DNA of 64,000 nucleotides, taken from NCBI GenBank assembly GCA_030267905.1, contig BRXX01000249.1:1-64000 (forward strand), given 5' to 3'. Below, one piece after another: positions 10,409 to 21,314 of the stretch (the stretch's first letter is position 1; each line of letters opens with the position of its first letter). The notes under the pieces are model-generated. The model did no database searches and was not told the origin of the DNA. It worked only from the letters and a program-made list of their open reading frames with translations. The stretch is from Triparma verrucosa. Lineage: Eukaryota > Sar > Bolidophyceae > Parmales > Triparmaceae. Position numbers and translations under genes: made by a program.

Positions 10409-13400
10409 TTAAACGTCATCATTTCCGCCGCCACCGCCACCCCCGGCGACCTCGACCTCCGCTGTAATAATACCAGAACTCTCCCTCCCTATGGTCCTCG
10501 TGCTGTCCCCTCCCCTCATCAAAGAACCCTGCTGTATCATCTCCTCTGAACTCCTCAAAATCACAACGGGCGCATAAGCTACGTCTTCCTCTCCATTTTC
10601 GCCCCTCTGGCTGTCCACCATTCCGTTCCCGGTCCTGTCGTATAGGCTGCCCTGCGCGACGACTGTCGTTGCCATGGGAGCGTGCAACGTGACTTCCGCA
10701 GCGACGTTTTCGACCCGGGCCAGGCAGAGAGGACAAGTTCGGAAGCGAGGGTTTTGGGCGCACTCTCCGCAGCAGGCCAAGTGACGACAGGGCATGAGCA
10801 CGCAGTCTCGCTGATTTACCTTGCATATCATGCACGTCGTCAAGGACGTGGCCTCGTTCAGCCTGACCTCCAGCTCCTCCTCCACGCGCACTTCGACCTT
10901 CTTCACCAATTTTTTCAAGTTGACCAGCTGCCTCAGCTTGGCCTCCTTCATTGCGGTTTCTGTCATCATGATGTTCGCCAAGCTTTCGAACCTGTAGAGC
11001 ACGCTCACGTCCTCCTCGTCTTCGTCGATCTCGCAGTCGGCAACGCGCTCCATGGCGTACTGCAAATCACGCTGGGCCTTTGCGAGCTTCTCCTGAACCT
11101 TCAAAACTCGCTTGTTTGTCTCGCTCACGACTCCGTTCATGTAATTCTCGTAAGCGCCCTCTCCGCTGATGCCCATCTGGGCAATTTTTCTCGTGAGATC
11201 GTCCTTGGCGCTGTCCATGACGGTGTTCCCGGCCCCGTCCTTGACACTGCAGGACGCGCCAAACTCGCCGCACAGGACAATCATCGTGTCGCTTTCGCCC
11301 TGCATGCTGGCGAGGTGCGCGGCAGTCCGCCCTAACCTGTCCTGCAAGGTGACGTTCGCGCCTGCGATTTTGCAGAGGTTCCGAACGCACTCGACGTGGC
11401 CGGCCCAGCTTGCGACCATCAAGGCGGTAACGCACGTCTGAGCGGTCTGCATATTCACGTCGTAACTACCTTGGACCTCTCTATTTTCGGTCCTCGCCTT
11501 GTTCGCGTAGTAGGCCATACACTTGCATATTTCCTTCAGGCTATCCGTCTTGCCGGCCGAGGCGGCCAAGTAAAGCGGCGTAGTGCTCTCTGTACCCTCG
11601 ATGCTATCAGTCCATCCCACCAGTTCCATGTTATTGCATTCTGTCAGAGGATAGGCGCCGTGACTCAGGAGCAACCTGGTCATGGCAGCGTTGTCGTGGA
11701 AGACCGCGTGGCCAAGGGCCGTCTCGAACTTCGCAGTCGCCACGTTTGGATTGATAGCTTTCCTGTGATTTCCCGGGTCTCTTTGACCGGCCTTCAGTAG
11801 CTCCTCCATGCATTCGATACTATTTAGCCGACTGCAGACGATCACTGGCTTCTCCCCATCGCAGCCCTTGTTGACGTCAGCCTCCAGCTCGACCAGCTCC
11901 TTCACCCAGCCGGCATTCTTTAGCTCGCAGGCTTTCATCAAAGCGGTCACCTTGGGCCCATCACTGCCACTGAGAATCGAGTCCGCCCTCTTCCTTGCCG
12001 AGCCCATCATGTTCTGCTGGCTGACGTTTCTTCTCGCCTCGTAGTTAACGGGGGCGGCTCCTCGCTTCACCCTGGCGATGAAGGTGTCCAGGTCTCCCTT
12101 GACAATCGCCGTGTCGTCCTTACTCAGCGCTTCGTTGACGGCGGTGATGACGTCGTTGTTGTTGCTCGCAATCGCACAGGACAAGGGGGTTGGCCTTATA
12201 GAGGCGTCCGAGGATCTTCGGCCCACGCTGAGTCTGGTCGGCGGCGGCCCCCTCCCTTCGGCCGACGGATCTGCGCCGGCCTCCAACAAACACTTGACCG
12301 CCTCCACATTTCCGCTTATGCACGCGTCCATCAAGGGCGTCCTGCCGCTGTTGTCGACCGCATTGACGTCCAGCGGCGTACTGCCATCAGACAAGCTCGA
12401 CTGGGCAATGAGGACGCGAATGGCGCTGGCGTTTCCGGACCTGGCCGCGTAGTGGAGTGAAATGCGCCCTTTGGAGTCCTTCGCGGCGGGGTCGGAGGCT
12501 CCATTTTCGGTGGTCTTCAATAGTTCCTTCATGGCCTCCACCTCCCCCTGCACAGCGGCAGCCATCAAGCAGGTCATTTTATCGCCATAGTAGCTTTCGT
12601 TAACTTCCGACTTACTCAGCCCGAGTCTCGCTGCGGGCGCGCCGAGCGGTTCGTCCACGGCACCTTTCTCCCTCAAGATCTGAACTATGGCACTGTTGCC
12701 GCTAGCACTGGCAACAAACAGACAAGAAAGGCCTTCGACCTTTCTGCTAACGTCGACGCCCTCGCCCACAAGCAAGTGAACTAGCTGCTCCCTGTTCGCC
12801 TGACAAGCGGCCAACAAAATGAAGCTGCCGCCACTCCCGCTCACGGGGACGCCACCAATCCTAGCCCCCTTCTCGAGTAAAACCTCGGCGCCGGCGACGT
12901 TACCGACCATGACAGCACCCAGCAATGGGGTGATGGGGGCCGGGCTAGCGCCTTCGAAGGGAGCCACGAGCACGTGAGATGTGTGGTTGATGTCGGCCCC
13001 TAGCTCAATGAGCTCGGCGACGGAACCCTTTCCCGTCGAGTCGCTCGACGCAACGATGAGGGCGGTGACCCCGGTGGCAATGCCAGTCGTGGCGCAAAGA
13101 TAATCAACCGGGCAATTACCCAATTCGATATGCTTCAGAATTGTCTTGTAGTCACGAGCGTGCATGGCAATGTCCATGCTCGTGAGGATTTCAGGGATCC
13201 TATCGGGGATCTCGTAGTTGGGGGGAATGAGATTGACGATGTCCAGGGCAGTGTAGCCCTTGGTGTACTCGGTCAGCGTGAAGTCCACGCCAGCGTCGAA
13301 CGCCATTTGGAACATTTGCCCGGTGGCGTCCCAGTTCGTCGGGTTGGAGTGAAGGAACTTCGCCGCGGTGTGGAGTAAGGTAAATCCATAATTGTCAGGA

Positions 13401-16400
13401 GCTCGCGTGTTGCTACTTGAGAGCCCGAGGAGACACTTCAGTGTCGTCGTCTCTCCGTTTCCGCAAGCATAGTGAAGGGCATCTCTGCCCTCGCCATCGC
13501 GACACTGCACCGAGGCCCCAGCCTCTACAAGGGACATGCACATGTCGCGCTTCCCCAGCTTGGCACTGAGCATCAAGGCCGTCATACCGTTCTTATGGGG
13601 TGAGTCGAGGGAGAATAGAGGAGCCGCGTTAGTGTTGTCCTCGGCTGCAGGATTCGACGCCTTGGAGTGGTTTATAAACTTTTGGACCACCCTAATGTCG
13701 CCACCCCTGATGCTGGACAGGAAAGGAGTGTCTCCGTCGTCGGCAAAATGAAGCGGGTCGCTGCCAACCTGGAGGAGGAATTCTACGGTGGCCAAAGCCG
13801 TCAGTTTTTCGTTCGCCGAGAGGTTGCGCATGAAGCCCTCCTCCTTGTCGTGCTCAGGGTCATAGCCGCTGGCTCCGAGGATCGCCTTTCCGAGTGGACT
13901 CATGCCGCCGATGATCATCTCTGCCTCGACCTGTTTGGTGAGGCCCCACAGGTACTTGACGACCTCGAACCGCCCGTAGAGGGCGGCCAGCGATATGGCG
14001 TGTTCGTTACTCGGAGATCCGCAGGGGGATAGAGGGTCTGCTCCTCTACTTATCAATTCGCGGATATTCTTTTCGTCGGGGGTAGGATGACACGAGGCAG
14101 CCGCCAATGGAGTCAAAAAGTCGGAGCTCGAGGAAAGATAGTCCACGGAAAAGTTGCCATTGTCAATGAGCCTGTACACAACGTCCCACCTTGACGACTT
14201 GATGGCGAAGCCCAAGGAGTCGACGGTCTCCATGATCGCCATGCCCTCCCCGTCGCCCTCTGCGTCTTCTATGTAGGCGTTGAGGACTTCCACGGGAGGT
14301 TGGTTGAAGAAGTCAATGACGTCGACCTTTGCGCCGGAATCGAGCAGGGCTTGGCAGACTTTGATGCAGTCGTCCTCGTCTATTTCTCCGGAAGTAAAGC
14401 TGTTGACGGCTGCCAAGAGGGGAGTCATTCCGTCGACATCTCTCCCGTTTAGGGTTTCGGCAGCTGCGAGAAGTGAAGCGAGGCAAGCGACGAGCGAAGC
14501 GACGAGCGAAGCGACGAGCGAAGCGACGATAGGTGTCAGAAGAAGTTAGAATTGCGTAAAGACGAAAGCGCGAGTGCTCGTCGCTTCATCCTCGTAGTTT
14601 CGACTTCGTCCTCGCAGCTTCTCACCTCCTTCGCCCTCCAACAAAACTTGAACCACCCGGAAGGAACCGCGCTTTGAGGCCGTGTGGATCGGCATTTCGA
14701 GGTTCCGAGATCTCGAAGACCTCGAGGCTCCGGCGGCGACGAGAGCCGCAGCCGCGTCGGCGTTGTTTTGCAGCGCCGAGTTGTGAAGGGCGGTTTGGAG
14801 GTCCGGCCCGTCGCGAAAGTTCAGGTCGGGCTTCAGGGCGGTTTCTTCGCACATGGACGCGTTATTGATTGCATCGCACATTATTTGCAAGCACTCCAGG
14901 GACCCTCCTCCTCCGGCAGCGAAGGAGAGCGGGGATAACTTGGACGTTGCGTCTCCCTCGACGGTCGGATCAGCACCGTTTTCGAGCAGCAACCTAACGA
15001 ACTCCTCACGCTCCATCATCACCGCGGCCATCAAGGGAGTTACGCCCGAGATCTGTCGATCATTGATTGTGATGCTGCTCAGCTTCCTCGTCCTGACCTG
15101 AGCCGCGCTTCCCCTCTTGGGGCTGCCGCCGCCCACATTCTTCACCGAGGTCGTGAAGGCCCTAGCGTTGACGTCGACGTCCAGGGCTAGGACGTTGGCG
15201 AACTCCTTCTTCGCGAGTTCAATGTCCGGCAGAGTCACAGCGATGAGAAGGGGGGTGAGTCCGGTCTCGTGCGAGTAGTCGGGGGACACGAGGGGCTGTT
15301 CGACCTCCTCGGCGAATGGCTTCGTCGAATCCCAAACCTTGACCTTGTCTTTGTTCAATATTTTAACGACTGCGGCGAGGTCTTTGCGAGAAAGTGCGTC
15401 TTCCATTGCCTTGGCTGCCAGTTCTCTCGTCGTCAGCAGAGTCGAACACGACGTGCAAGCGTGGTAGCTGGCGGGCGGGACGGGCTGCTCCCCCGGCAAG
15501 TGCAGAATTTGCCTCGGCTTGACCTGATCCTGCGCAAACCCATTCCCGCAGCAGTCACACCTAGCGCTCTTCCCAAACATGCTGAACTTGGAACCAGTGG
15601 CGTAGCAAACAGTAGCTTGCTTCGCCATGTTGGGGTCGGGCAAATTGCTCTCGTGGGGAGGGAAGGTCAAATGATCGTAATGAGTAATGGGCGTAGTCAG
15701 GAGCTTCACAGCCTGCCTGTGGCCCATGTCCTGCGGGGAGATTGAGAACACGTGCTCAGCTGCCTTTTGGAAGGCGTTCATCGCAGTGGTGGAGGGAAAG
15801 GAAAGCATCTTCGTCTTGGACTGCTCAACGCATTTGAGGACGAGGATGTTCTGGGCCCCCTCGTAGGGTTGACCTGTAATCGTAGCCTCTCCGCCCTTGT
15901 TCATGTAATAGACCCTGCCTTTTTTCTTGCTCTCCCCCTCCTTGGCCTTCAGCTGCGCCCGTTCGCTCCTCTTCTCCAAATTCGGATTGAAGCCGTCGTC
16001 GTCGTTCATGATCAAGTGATGGTTGCGAATCTGGATGACGGACTTCACCCAGCCCTTCGAGCCCTTGGACGTCGTGGTGTATATCGAACCCTTGAAGTTC
16101 AGGAATATGACAGGGTTGGGGGGCAGCGTTTGGCCGGGCCTCGCCTCCCCTACTCTGGATAGGTTCGGAGGAGGAGGAGGAAGGGAGAGGTCGGAGAAAG
16201 ATTCGATCTCGTCAGCCTGCGCGAGGAGCAGCGAGGCGAGGAGCGAAGCGACGAGTTAGAATTAAATGGCGGTGATGGTGAGTGGTCGAATACTCCCAAA
16301 ATGTGTGTGTTTGTGTGTGTGTGTGACGCATTTCCAGCTTCTCACCTGAACCATGGGCAGGCCTAGCGGACGGTCGCTGGCGTTGATGCTGTCCAGAACT

Positions 16401-16483
16401 GCGAGAGTGGGGATGGGAGGGGGATGAGGGTGGGTTGTAAGAACAGAACAGAAGCAGGCGGACAATGTGTGTGTGTGTGCGCG

Positions 16484-16521
<38 letters not shown>

Positions 16522-16850
16522 TGTGTGTGTATGTGCGTGTGCGTGTATGGGCCTCTCTTACCTTCTCTCCTCCTCTTTTGTTGTGCTTCCCTCAAAGACG
16601 TCACATCTATCTTTAGCTGGTTTTCGATATCCCAAACCTTACGCTGGTCGGCCTCGGCGGACTGCTTCGCCTTGGTCAGCCATTTGTAGGAGCTCTGGGG
16701 GGGGGCGTAAGAGGAAGGCGGGGAGAGGGGAGAGGTGGTGGGAAGAGGGGAGGAGTGATGATCTTCCCCGTGTGAACTGTTGGATGGATCTGGAACGTTT
16801 TCCGCCGCAGGGGGGGGAGGGGCGTTGGGATGGGGCAATGGAGTAGACAT
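10409..16850 (-). CDS. Giant ankyrin-repeat protein with N-terminal zinc finger and C-terminal RING
   Basis: Exons 16850-16562, 16398-16346, 16216-14626 and 14463-10409 join in frame to ~1995 aa. Order: Pro-rich disordered N-terminus; a coiled segment (KQSAEADQRKVWDIENQLK); a PH-like strand region (VIFLNFKGSIYTTTSKGSKG, then MLSFPSTTAMNAFQKAA); a Cys-rich FYVE/RING-like finger (CDCCGNGF...CTSC); then ~25 ankyrin-type repeats (TALMLSAKLGKRDMCMSLVE, GRTPLMDACISGNVEAVKCL); a coiled coil; and a C3HC4-type RING (CMICKVNQRDCVLMPCRHLA...CPLC) near the end. The RING implies ubiquitin-ligase activity with the ankyrins as substrate platform, by family analogy. Introns 1-3 are short, and two are introner-like. 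Confidence 0.88.
14464..14625 (-). repeat. Introner-like intron (ankyrin gene, intron 3)
   Basis: Sense donor GTGAGAAGCTGCGAGGACGAAG. The acceptor side holds a triplicated CGTCGCTTCGCT unit before CTCGCAG. The first ~20 nt and last ~20 nt are roughly inverted complements (AAGCTGCGAGG versus CCTCGCTT), a terminal inverted repeat. Confidence 0.8.
16217..16345 (-). repeat. Introner-like intron (ankyrin gene, intron 2)
   Basis: Sense GTGAGAAGCTGGAAATGCG...ATTCTAACTCGTCGCTTCGCTCC...GCGCAG. Contains a short CA/GT microsatellite near 16305-16325. Shares both end blocks with the 14464-14625 intron. Confidence 0.8.
16399..16561 (-). repeat. Intron with (GT/CA)n microsatellite (ankyrin gene, intron 1)
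   Basis: A donor GTAAGAG at 16561 and acceptor CTCGCAG at 16399. The central ~75 bp (16465-16540) is mostly GT dinucleotides on the + strand, interrupted by CTGT and GCGC. This should be length-variable between strains. Confidence 0.75.
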
Positions 16851-17089
16851 TTTCCCGGTAGATTGGGGTCAATTGTTATAAGTGCTCGCGCTATTTCGAA
16901 TGTTTGGTCAAATTTTGGTGTTCTCGCTTCTGGCACCTTATCACGATTCCAGCGATGTGGAGGAGCAGATCTGACAAAAGGATCACTGCTGCATTGATTT
17001 GCGTCAGCTGCTGCTAGCTTGCTGTCAGCTTCGAGAAATATGGACGGTGAGGAGACGGCTGCGGACTTTCCTTTGAATTTGAGGCCTGA

Positions 17090-19045
17090 ATGTTACATAT
17101 TCATTGTGAAAAGTTCTACCCTCCGTCGACTAACGTTTCCGACTTTTGCAAAGACTTAGGTTGGGATGACGATAACTTGTCGGGCTTGGACTCTGACGTC
17201 GATGATAACGTCGTCGTGTCTCCAGCTAAGGTCGGACCTGGCAACCAAGGTGCTGAAGACGACGGAGACGATGGAGACGACGGAGATGGCGAGGGGTGGT
17301 CTGATGAAGGTGACTTGGATTTGGGTTCTTCAGATGACGATGAGAAAGAGGAGGAGGAGGAGGAGGAGGAGGAGGAGGCGGTGGGGACACACGTAACCCT
17401 AGCAGTGGAGCCGCAGTTGCAGCCGGTTGAAAAGCAGGCACAGGACGAAGATGCTGATGCTGAAGGTTGGAGCGATGAAAATGATTTGGATCTGGATGAT
17501 GATGATGAAGAGGAGGAGGAGGAGTGGGTGGAGGAGGAAGAGGGTGTGGGGGAGTTGGAAGAAAGGGACGTTAAAGCAGCGGAGGAATTGAAAGAAGAAG
17601 AGCAACCGCAGAACGTAAACCCGCCAAGCAGCGAAAGATTATATTCTGTTGGAACGGAAATCGAACCGGAACAGGAACAGGAACAGGAACAGGAACAGGA
17701 GCAAGTGCGAGAACAAGTGAAGGAAGCAGCGGCAGTGGCAGCGGCAGCAGAAGTCTCCCGTCTACAGAATCTGCTAGCCTCCAAAAACGACACAATAGCA
17801 GCCCTGACTTCAGAAATCGACACCCTAACGTCAAACGCTCACGCCTCGGACTCCTGGATGTCCAACGCCAACCAATCCATATCTGAGCTCGAGCTCGAGA
17901 TCACCTCGTTGAGGTCGCAGTTGAATTCTACCTCGTCGGGGGCCGACGTCGACCAGCAGCTCATCCAGGAGGTAGAGAACCTCAAGCTGAACGCCGTGAA
18001 AAGCGATGAGTGGATGAGAAACGCCCATGAGAGTATGAAGGAGATGGAGTCAGAGAACGAAGTCCTCTCCAAGGCCGTGGAGGACTTGCAGGCGAAGTTG
18101 GTGGAATCTGGAGACACAGCAGCGGCAGAGATTGCGGCCATGACGAAGCAGCTTGAGCAGCTCAAGGCCAACGACAGGTCTTCAGAGGTCGAGGCACTCT
18201 CGAGAAAGGTCCAAGAGGCGGAGGAGAGGTGCGACGAGAAGGACAGCTTGGTCAAGGAAGGGATCGGCAGGGCAGGGATGCTGGACGCACAGCTCACCGA
18301 GGCCCTGGGCCGCAGTGCGGATCTGCAGGCGAAGTTGAAGGAGGCCAGCGAATCGTCCATGAACGACACTGCCCGTTTGACGGAGCAGCTGAACGAGGCC
18401 TTGGCGAATAACGCAGAGAACGCTGCTAGAATCGCGTCGCTGACCGAGCAACTCAACACGGCTCTTACCTCCAACGCCTCTCGTGACAATGACAGAGGGC
18501 TGGAGATCGAAAATCTTCAGGCACAGGTGGATGAGGCGCAGAGCCTGAAGAAGGATGTGGTGCTGGAGCGAGACGAGTTGGCTCTCCGGGTTCAAGAGCT
18601 GGAGGGAATCGTAACGGAGAGGGAGGAGGAGGCGAAGAACATGCACGCCGAGTTCGTGCGTGAGGTCGGTACGCTGAATTCGCAGCACCAGGCCGAGATC
18701 CTCAAGAGGGAGAAGGAGTTCGAGGAGAAGCTCGCCATTGCAATGAGCGAAAATAGCAGTCGAGAGAACGGGATGCATTCTGCTGGAGAGAACGCCGATG
18801 TGAATGACAACGGGAACAGGAACGGGAATACCAATGCTAATGCTAATGGGAATATGAATGGGGAGAACGGAGGGAATAGGGGGGAAGACGAAGACATCGC
18901 AAAGTTGAGACAAAAACTGCAAGAGTCGGAACGCGAGAGGGCGAAAACTCTCCAGGACCTCGCCGAGGAGAGGGAGGACAATGCAAAAAATCTGGCGGTC
19001 TTGGCGAGGACCATTCAAGAGCACTTGAACGCGGTCAATAACTGA
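17090..19045 (+). CDS. Acidic, long coiled-coil protein (golgin/tether-like)
   Basis: A 651 aa ORF. The first ~215 residues are very acidic, with two copies of GWSDExDLDL (residues ~72 and ~127) each followed by Asp/Glu runs, then an (EQ)n tract. Residues ~225-640 are continuous heptad-type coiled coil (e.g. LEIENLQAQVDEAQSLKKDV) broken by a short Asn/Gly-rich linker near residue 575-600. Such an arrangement suits a vesicle tether or scaffold; no GRIP or GRAB motif is seen. The start is uncertain: an earlier ATG at 17040 is in another frame, so a small upstream exon could exist. It is transcribed in the same direction as the next gene, unusual in this window. Confidence 0.75.
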   Translation: MLHIHCEKFYPPSTNVSDFCKDLGWDDDNLSGLDSDVDDNVVVSPAKVGPGNQGAEDDGDDGDDGDGEGWSDEGDLDLGSSDDDEKEEEEEEEEEEAVGTHVTLAVEPQLQPVEKQAQDEDADAEGWSDENDLDLDDDDEEEEEEWVEEEEGVGELEERDVKAAEELKEEEQPQNVNPPSSERLYSVGTEIEPEQEQEQEQEQEQVREQVKEAAAVAAAAEVSRLQNLLASKNDTIAALTSEIDTLTSNAHASDSWMSNANQSISELELEITSLRSQLNSTSSGADVDQQLIQEVENLKLNAVKSDEWMRNAHESMKEMESENEVLSKAVEDLQAKLVESGDTAAAEIAAMTKQLEQLKANDRSSEVEALSRKVQEAEERCDEKDSLVKEGIGRAGMLDAQLTEALGRSADLQAKLKEASESSMNDTARLTEQLNEALANNAENAARIASLTEQLNTALTSNASRDNDRGLEIENLQAQVDEAQSLKKDVVLERDELALRVQELEGIVTEREEEAKNMHAEFVREVGTLNSQHQAEILKREKEFEEKLAIAMSENSSRENGMHSAGENADVNDNGNRNGNTNANANGNMNGENGGNRGEDEDIAKLRQKLQESERERAKTLQDLAEEREDNAKNLAVLARTIQEHLNAVNN

Positions 19046-19488
19046 ACAAATTTTTTCAGTGTTTAGGCTGTTTCAAACATTTTCTTGTTGATTTTTGGTC
19101 ATATTCCTCTCTTCGAGACCTTTAAGAGGAATAATTTGATAATCATAGAGACATAAAATGCTTTGAAAATTTATAAAAAAGTCATCAAAATAAGTTCCAA
19201 TTTGGCTCAAAACTGTTATCATAGCTAATTAAATATACTTAGTATTTCAAATATTTAACTTATTATGTCTATAACACTTTTAATCGTGAAAATCCATCGT
19301 GAAAATCGGCCGAAATGGGATTTTCTTGAAAAATGTAACACAGTAAAATTTCCCTGAGAAGTCCGAAAATGAATAATATGAACAAAATTGACCTCAAAAT
19401 TACCTCATTCTTGAGATAATTTTCTCTGGGAGACGAATTTTCGAAAAATCTGTCAAAATCCACCTAAGTCTCATCGATCTCCCTCGGG
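19046..19488. other. AT-rich intergenic region
   Basis: 443 bp between two same-strand genes, strongly AT-rich with poly-T and TTTGAAAAT runs. It should contain the 3' end of the coiled-coil gene and the promoter of the next. I see no ORF or RNA gene. Confidence 0.5.
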
Positions 19489-20960
19489 ATGACTGTCTGT
19501 CCGTCCTCGATTCGCCCTCACGCCTTGATTCTTATCGTCGTCTTTCTACTTTTCTTGCTTGAACCTGTCGCTCCCCTCTCGACGACTGTGTTCGGGCCCG
19601 GCAGCGAGACTCTGGCACTCGTCACCGCGAAAATGGTGGCCCAGGCTGGCAGCTCCAAGGCAACACAGGGCGTGAATCTGTTCGCCGGACAGGACGAGGC
19701 CGGGGCGAAGTTGAAGCGGACGTGGACCAAGCTCATCGCAGGGCAAGGTAAGTGCGGGGCGGCGTGTGCACGACGAGCGACAATTCTGTATTGGAGGAGC
19801 GACGACTTCAGTGGGCACCTCGCTTCACTTCGCTCCGCGCTGCATTAACAACTCTTCTTTGCAACTCGCTGCACTCGTCGTCCCGCAGGCCCGGACGGTC
19901 CGAACCCGCTCCCTCCCAACCTCAACATTGCGACCTCCCTCGACGGAGAGGGCGGGCTGGGTTCGTGTCTCGAGGCCACCTCCTCCCTCATCATCCTGGC
20001 CGACGCCGAGCCCCTCGCCCCCGGGGCGGCCGCGACACTGCTGTCAGAGTCGTCAACTCCGGGTTTGAAGAAGGTCGTGGTGGTGACCAGACTAGGTGCG
20101 TCCAAGGCCACGGGCGTTTTTTTTTTGGGGGGGGATGCCAAGCTGCGGGAGTGTGAGGAGGAGGTGAGGATCGACGAGGAGCGAAGCGACGGAGCGCAGA
20201 GAATATTGCGCCTTCTATGCCGCTTGTCGCTAATGTTCATGCGACATGGCCAGCCTCATGAACAACTCCCTCTTTGCGACTCGCTTTGCTCGTCTCCGCC
20301 GTCTCAGGAACTTCCGTACGCAACGTCACTGCTGCTAACACCGTCGCAGATTCGGAAGGGGGCAAAGTCGAGGGGCTTGGAGGCGTCCGTTCTGAGGGTC
20401 GGCACCCTTAAGGGGGGAGGGCCGGGAGAGAGCGGCCTAGGCCTCGACAAGTTCTTCTACGACACGCAGGCCCAGGTGAGAGAGTGTGCACGAAAAACTC
20501 CTCCCTCCTAACGTACGTACGTAACGTCGCCCTACTAACTCCCTGATCGTTTCTTGCTCCTCGCACAGCTCGAGAAATTCATGATGATGAGCGGGATGGA
20601 CAAGGTGAGGAGCGACGAGCAGAGAAGTCGCGGGTACGGTAATTCGGCGTTCAACCCCGATATTTCCGTACGTAGCATCGCTGCTGCTAACACCACTGCC
20701 GCCCCTTTCGCTCGTTGCAGTTCACAGTGGGCTGCTCGGTGCTGCCAGGTGACCCGCTTACGCTTGCCAACCCTGTCGTTAGGAAGGGCAGGTCCATCTC
20801 CTTCGACCCTTATCCAGATGAGTGTTCCGTCATTGCGTGCGCCTCGGCAGTGAGACACCTACTGGGGAGGGACGGAACCGTGGACGCCACTCTCTCAGCT
20901 GAGAAGGGAGAGGCACCACCCACAGAGGAGGAGTGGGAGTCCATGTTCTCGCGGACATAA
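19489..20960 (+). CDS. Signal-peptide protein resembling an atypical short-chain dehydrogenase/NAD(P)-binding fold
   Basis: Five exons: 19489-19747, 19889-20163, 20350-20475, 20569-20604 (a 36 nt micro-exon) and 20721-20960, giving 311 aa. Residues ~10-32 are a hydrophobic signal (LILIVVFLLFLLEP). The middle reads LKKVVVVTRLGASKATGVFF, then EASVLRVGTLKGGG, which resembles the strand-4 and strand-6 segments of plastid atypical SDRs (VVV-S, xxxLRPGxL). The classic N-terminal GxxGxxG is absent, so cofactor binding is uncertain. All four introns are short, and at least three carry CTTCGCTC/GAGCGAAGCGAC-type sequence, making this gene the densest introner host together with the 50.3-51.7 kb gene. 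A signal peptide plus downstream region could mean plastid import. Confidence 0.6.
19748..19888 (+). repeat. Introner-like intron (SDR-like gene, intron 1)
   Basis: The donor GTAAGTGCGG is followed by GACGAGCGACAATTCT, and the acceptor side has CTCGCTTCACTTCGCTCCGCGCTGCATTAACAACTC...CTCGTCGTCCCGCAG. The CTTCGCTC block is upstream of, not after, the AAC branch-like motif, so this copy is rearranged. Confidence 0.6.
20164..20349 (+). repeat. Introner-like intron (SDR-like gene, intron 2)
   Basis: GTGAGGATCGACGAGGAGCGAAGCGACGGAG at the 5' end, TTTGCGACTCGCTTTGCTCGTC in the middle, and CTGCTAACACCGTCGCAG at the end. It carries the complement of the acceptor block directly after the donor. Confidence 0.65.
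20605..20720 (+). repeat. Introner-like intron (SDR-like gene, intron 4)
   Basis: GTGAGGAGCGACGAGCAGAG at the donor and CTGCTAACACCACTGCC...TTTCGCTCGTTGCAG at the acceptor. The two ends are imperfect inverted complements (GAGCGACGAGC versus GCTCGTTGC). Confidence 0.65.
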
Positions 20961-21314
20961 GTAGCGCCCCACCATTTTTATCACAAAATTTCGCTTTCTT
21001 TCACATTATTTTATTCGGAAGCTTCTTCGACGACCAGGGCACTCTTCGTTCCGAGATGATCGCGATCACCTAGACCAATTTTTCGAGCGCTTTTTGCTGC
21101 CGTTGTGAGTGTCCGCGATTGGTTCTGACGGCGTCGCTCCTCTATCGTAGTCAGTTCCTGCCGACAAATAACTTTTCAACATATTCCGATCAAAATTATA
21201 CTCTTCGTTTATTATTTTTATTATCATGCAGGTGCGTGGAGCTCAAGAGCTCATTGTTCAAAGTACTCAACTTTCAACTTAAAAAAACAAAGTCATTATT
21301 CATCATCATTTCAA
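20961..21314. other. Convergent intergenic region
   Basis: 354 bp between the convergent SDR-like and Sec23-like genes, unusually wide for a convergent gap here. It contains only short chance ORFs. No RNA gene is recognised. Confidence 0.4.

Noticed and set aside
10682..14032. Many open frames opposite the ankyrin exon
   Set aside because: Shadow frames of a GC-biased repeat gene. The minus frame has unmistakable ankyrin and RING motifs.
16465..16540. GT-rich stretch as a coding Cys/Val repeat
   Set aside because: It is a dinucleotide microsatellite inside a canonical intron.
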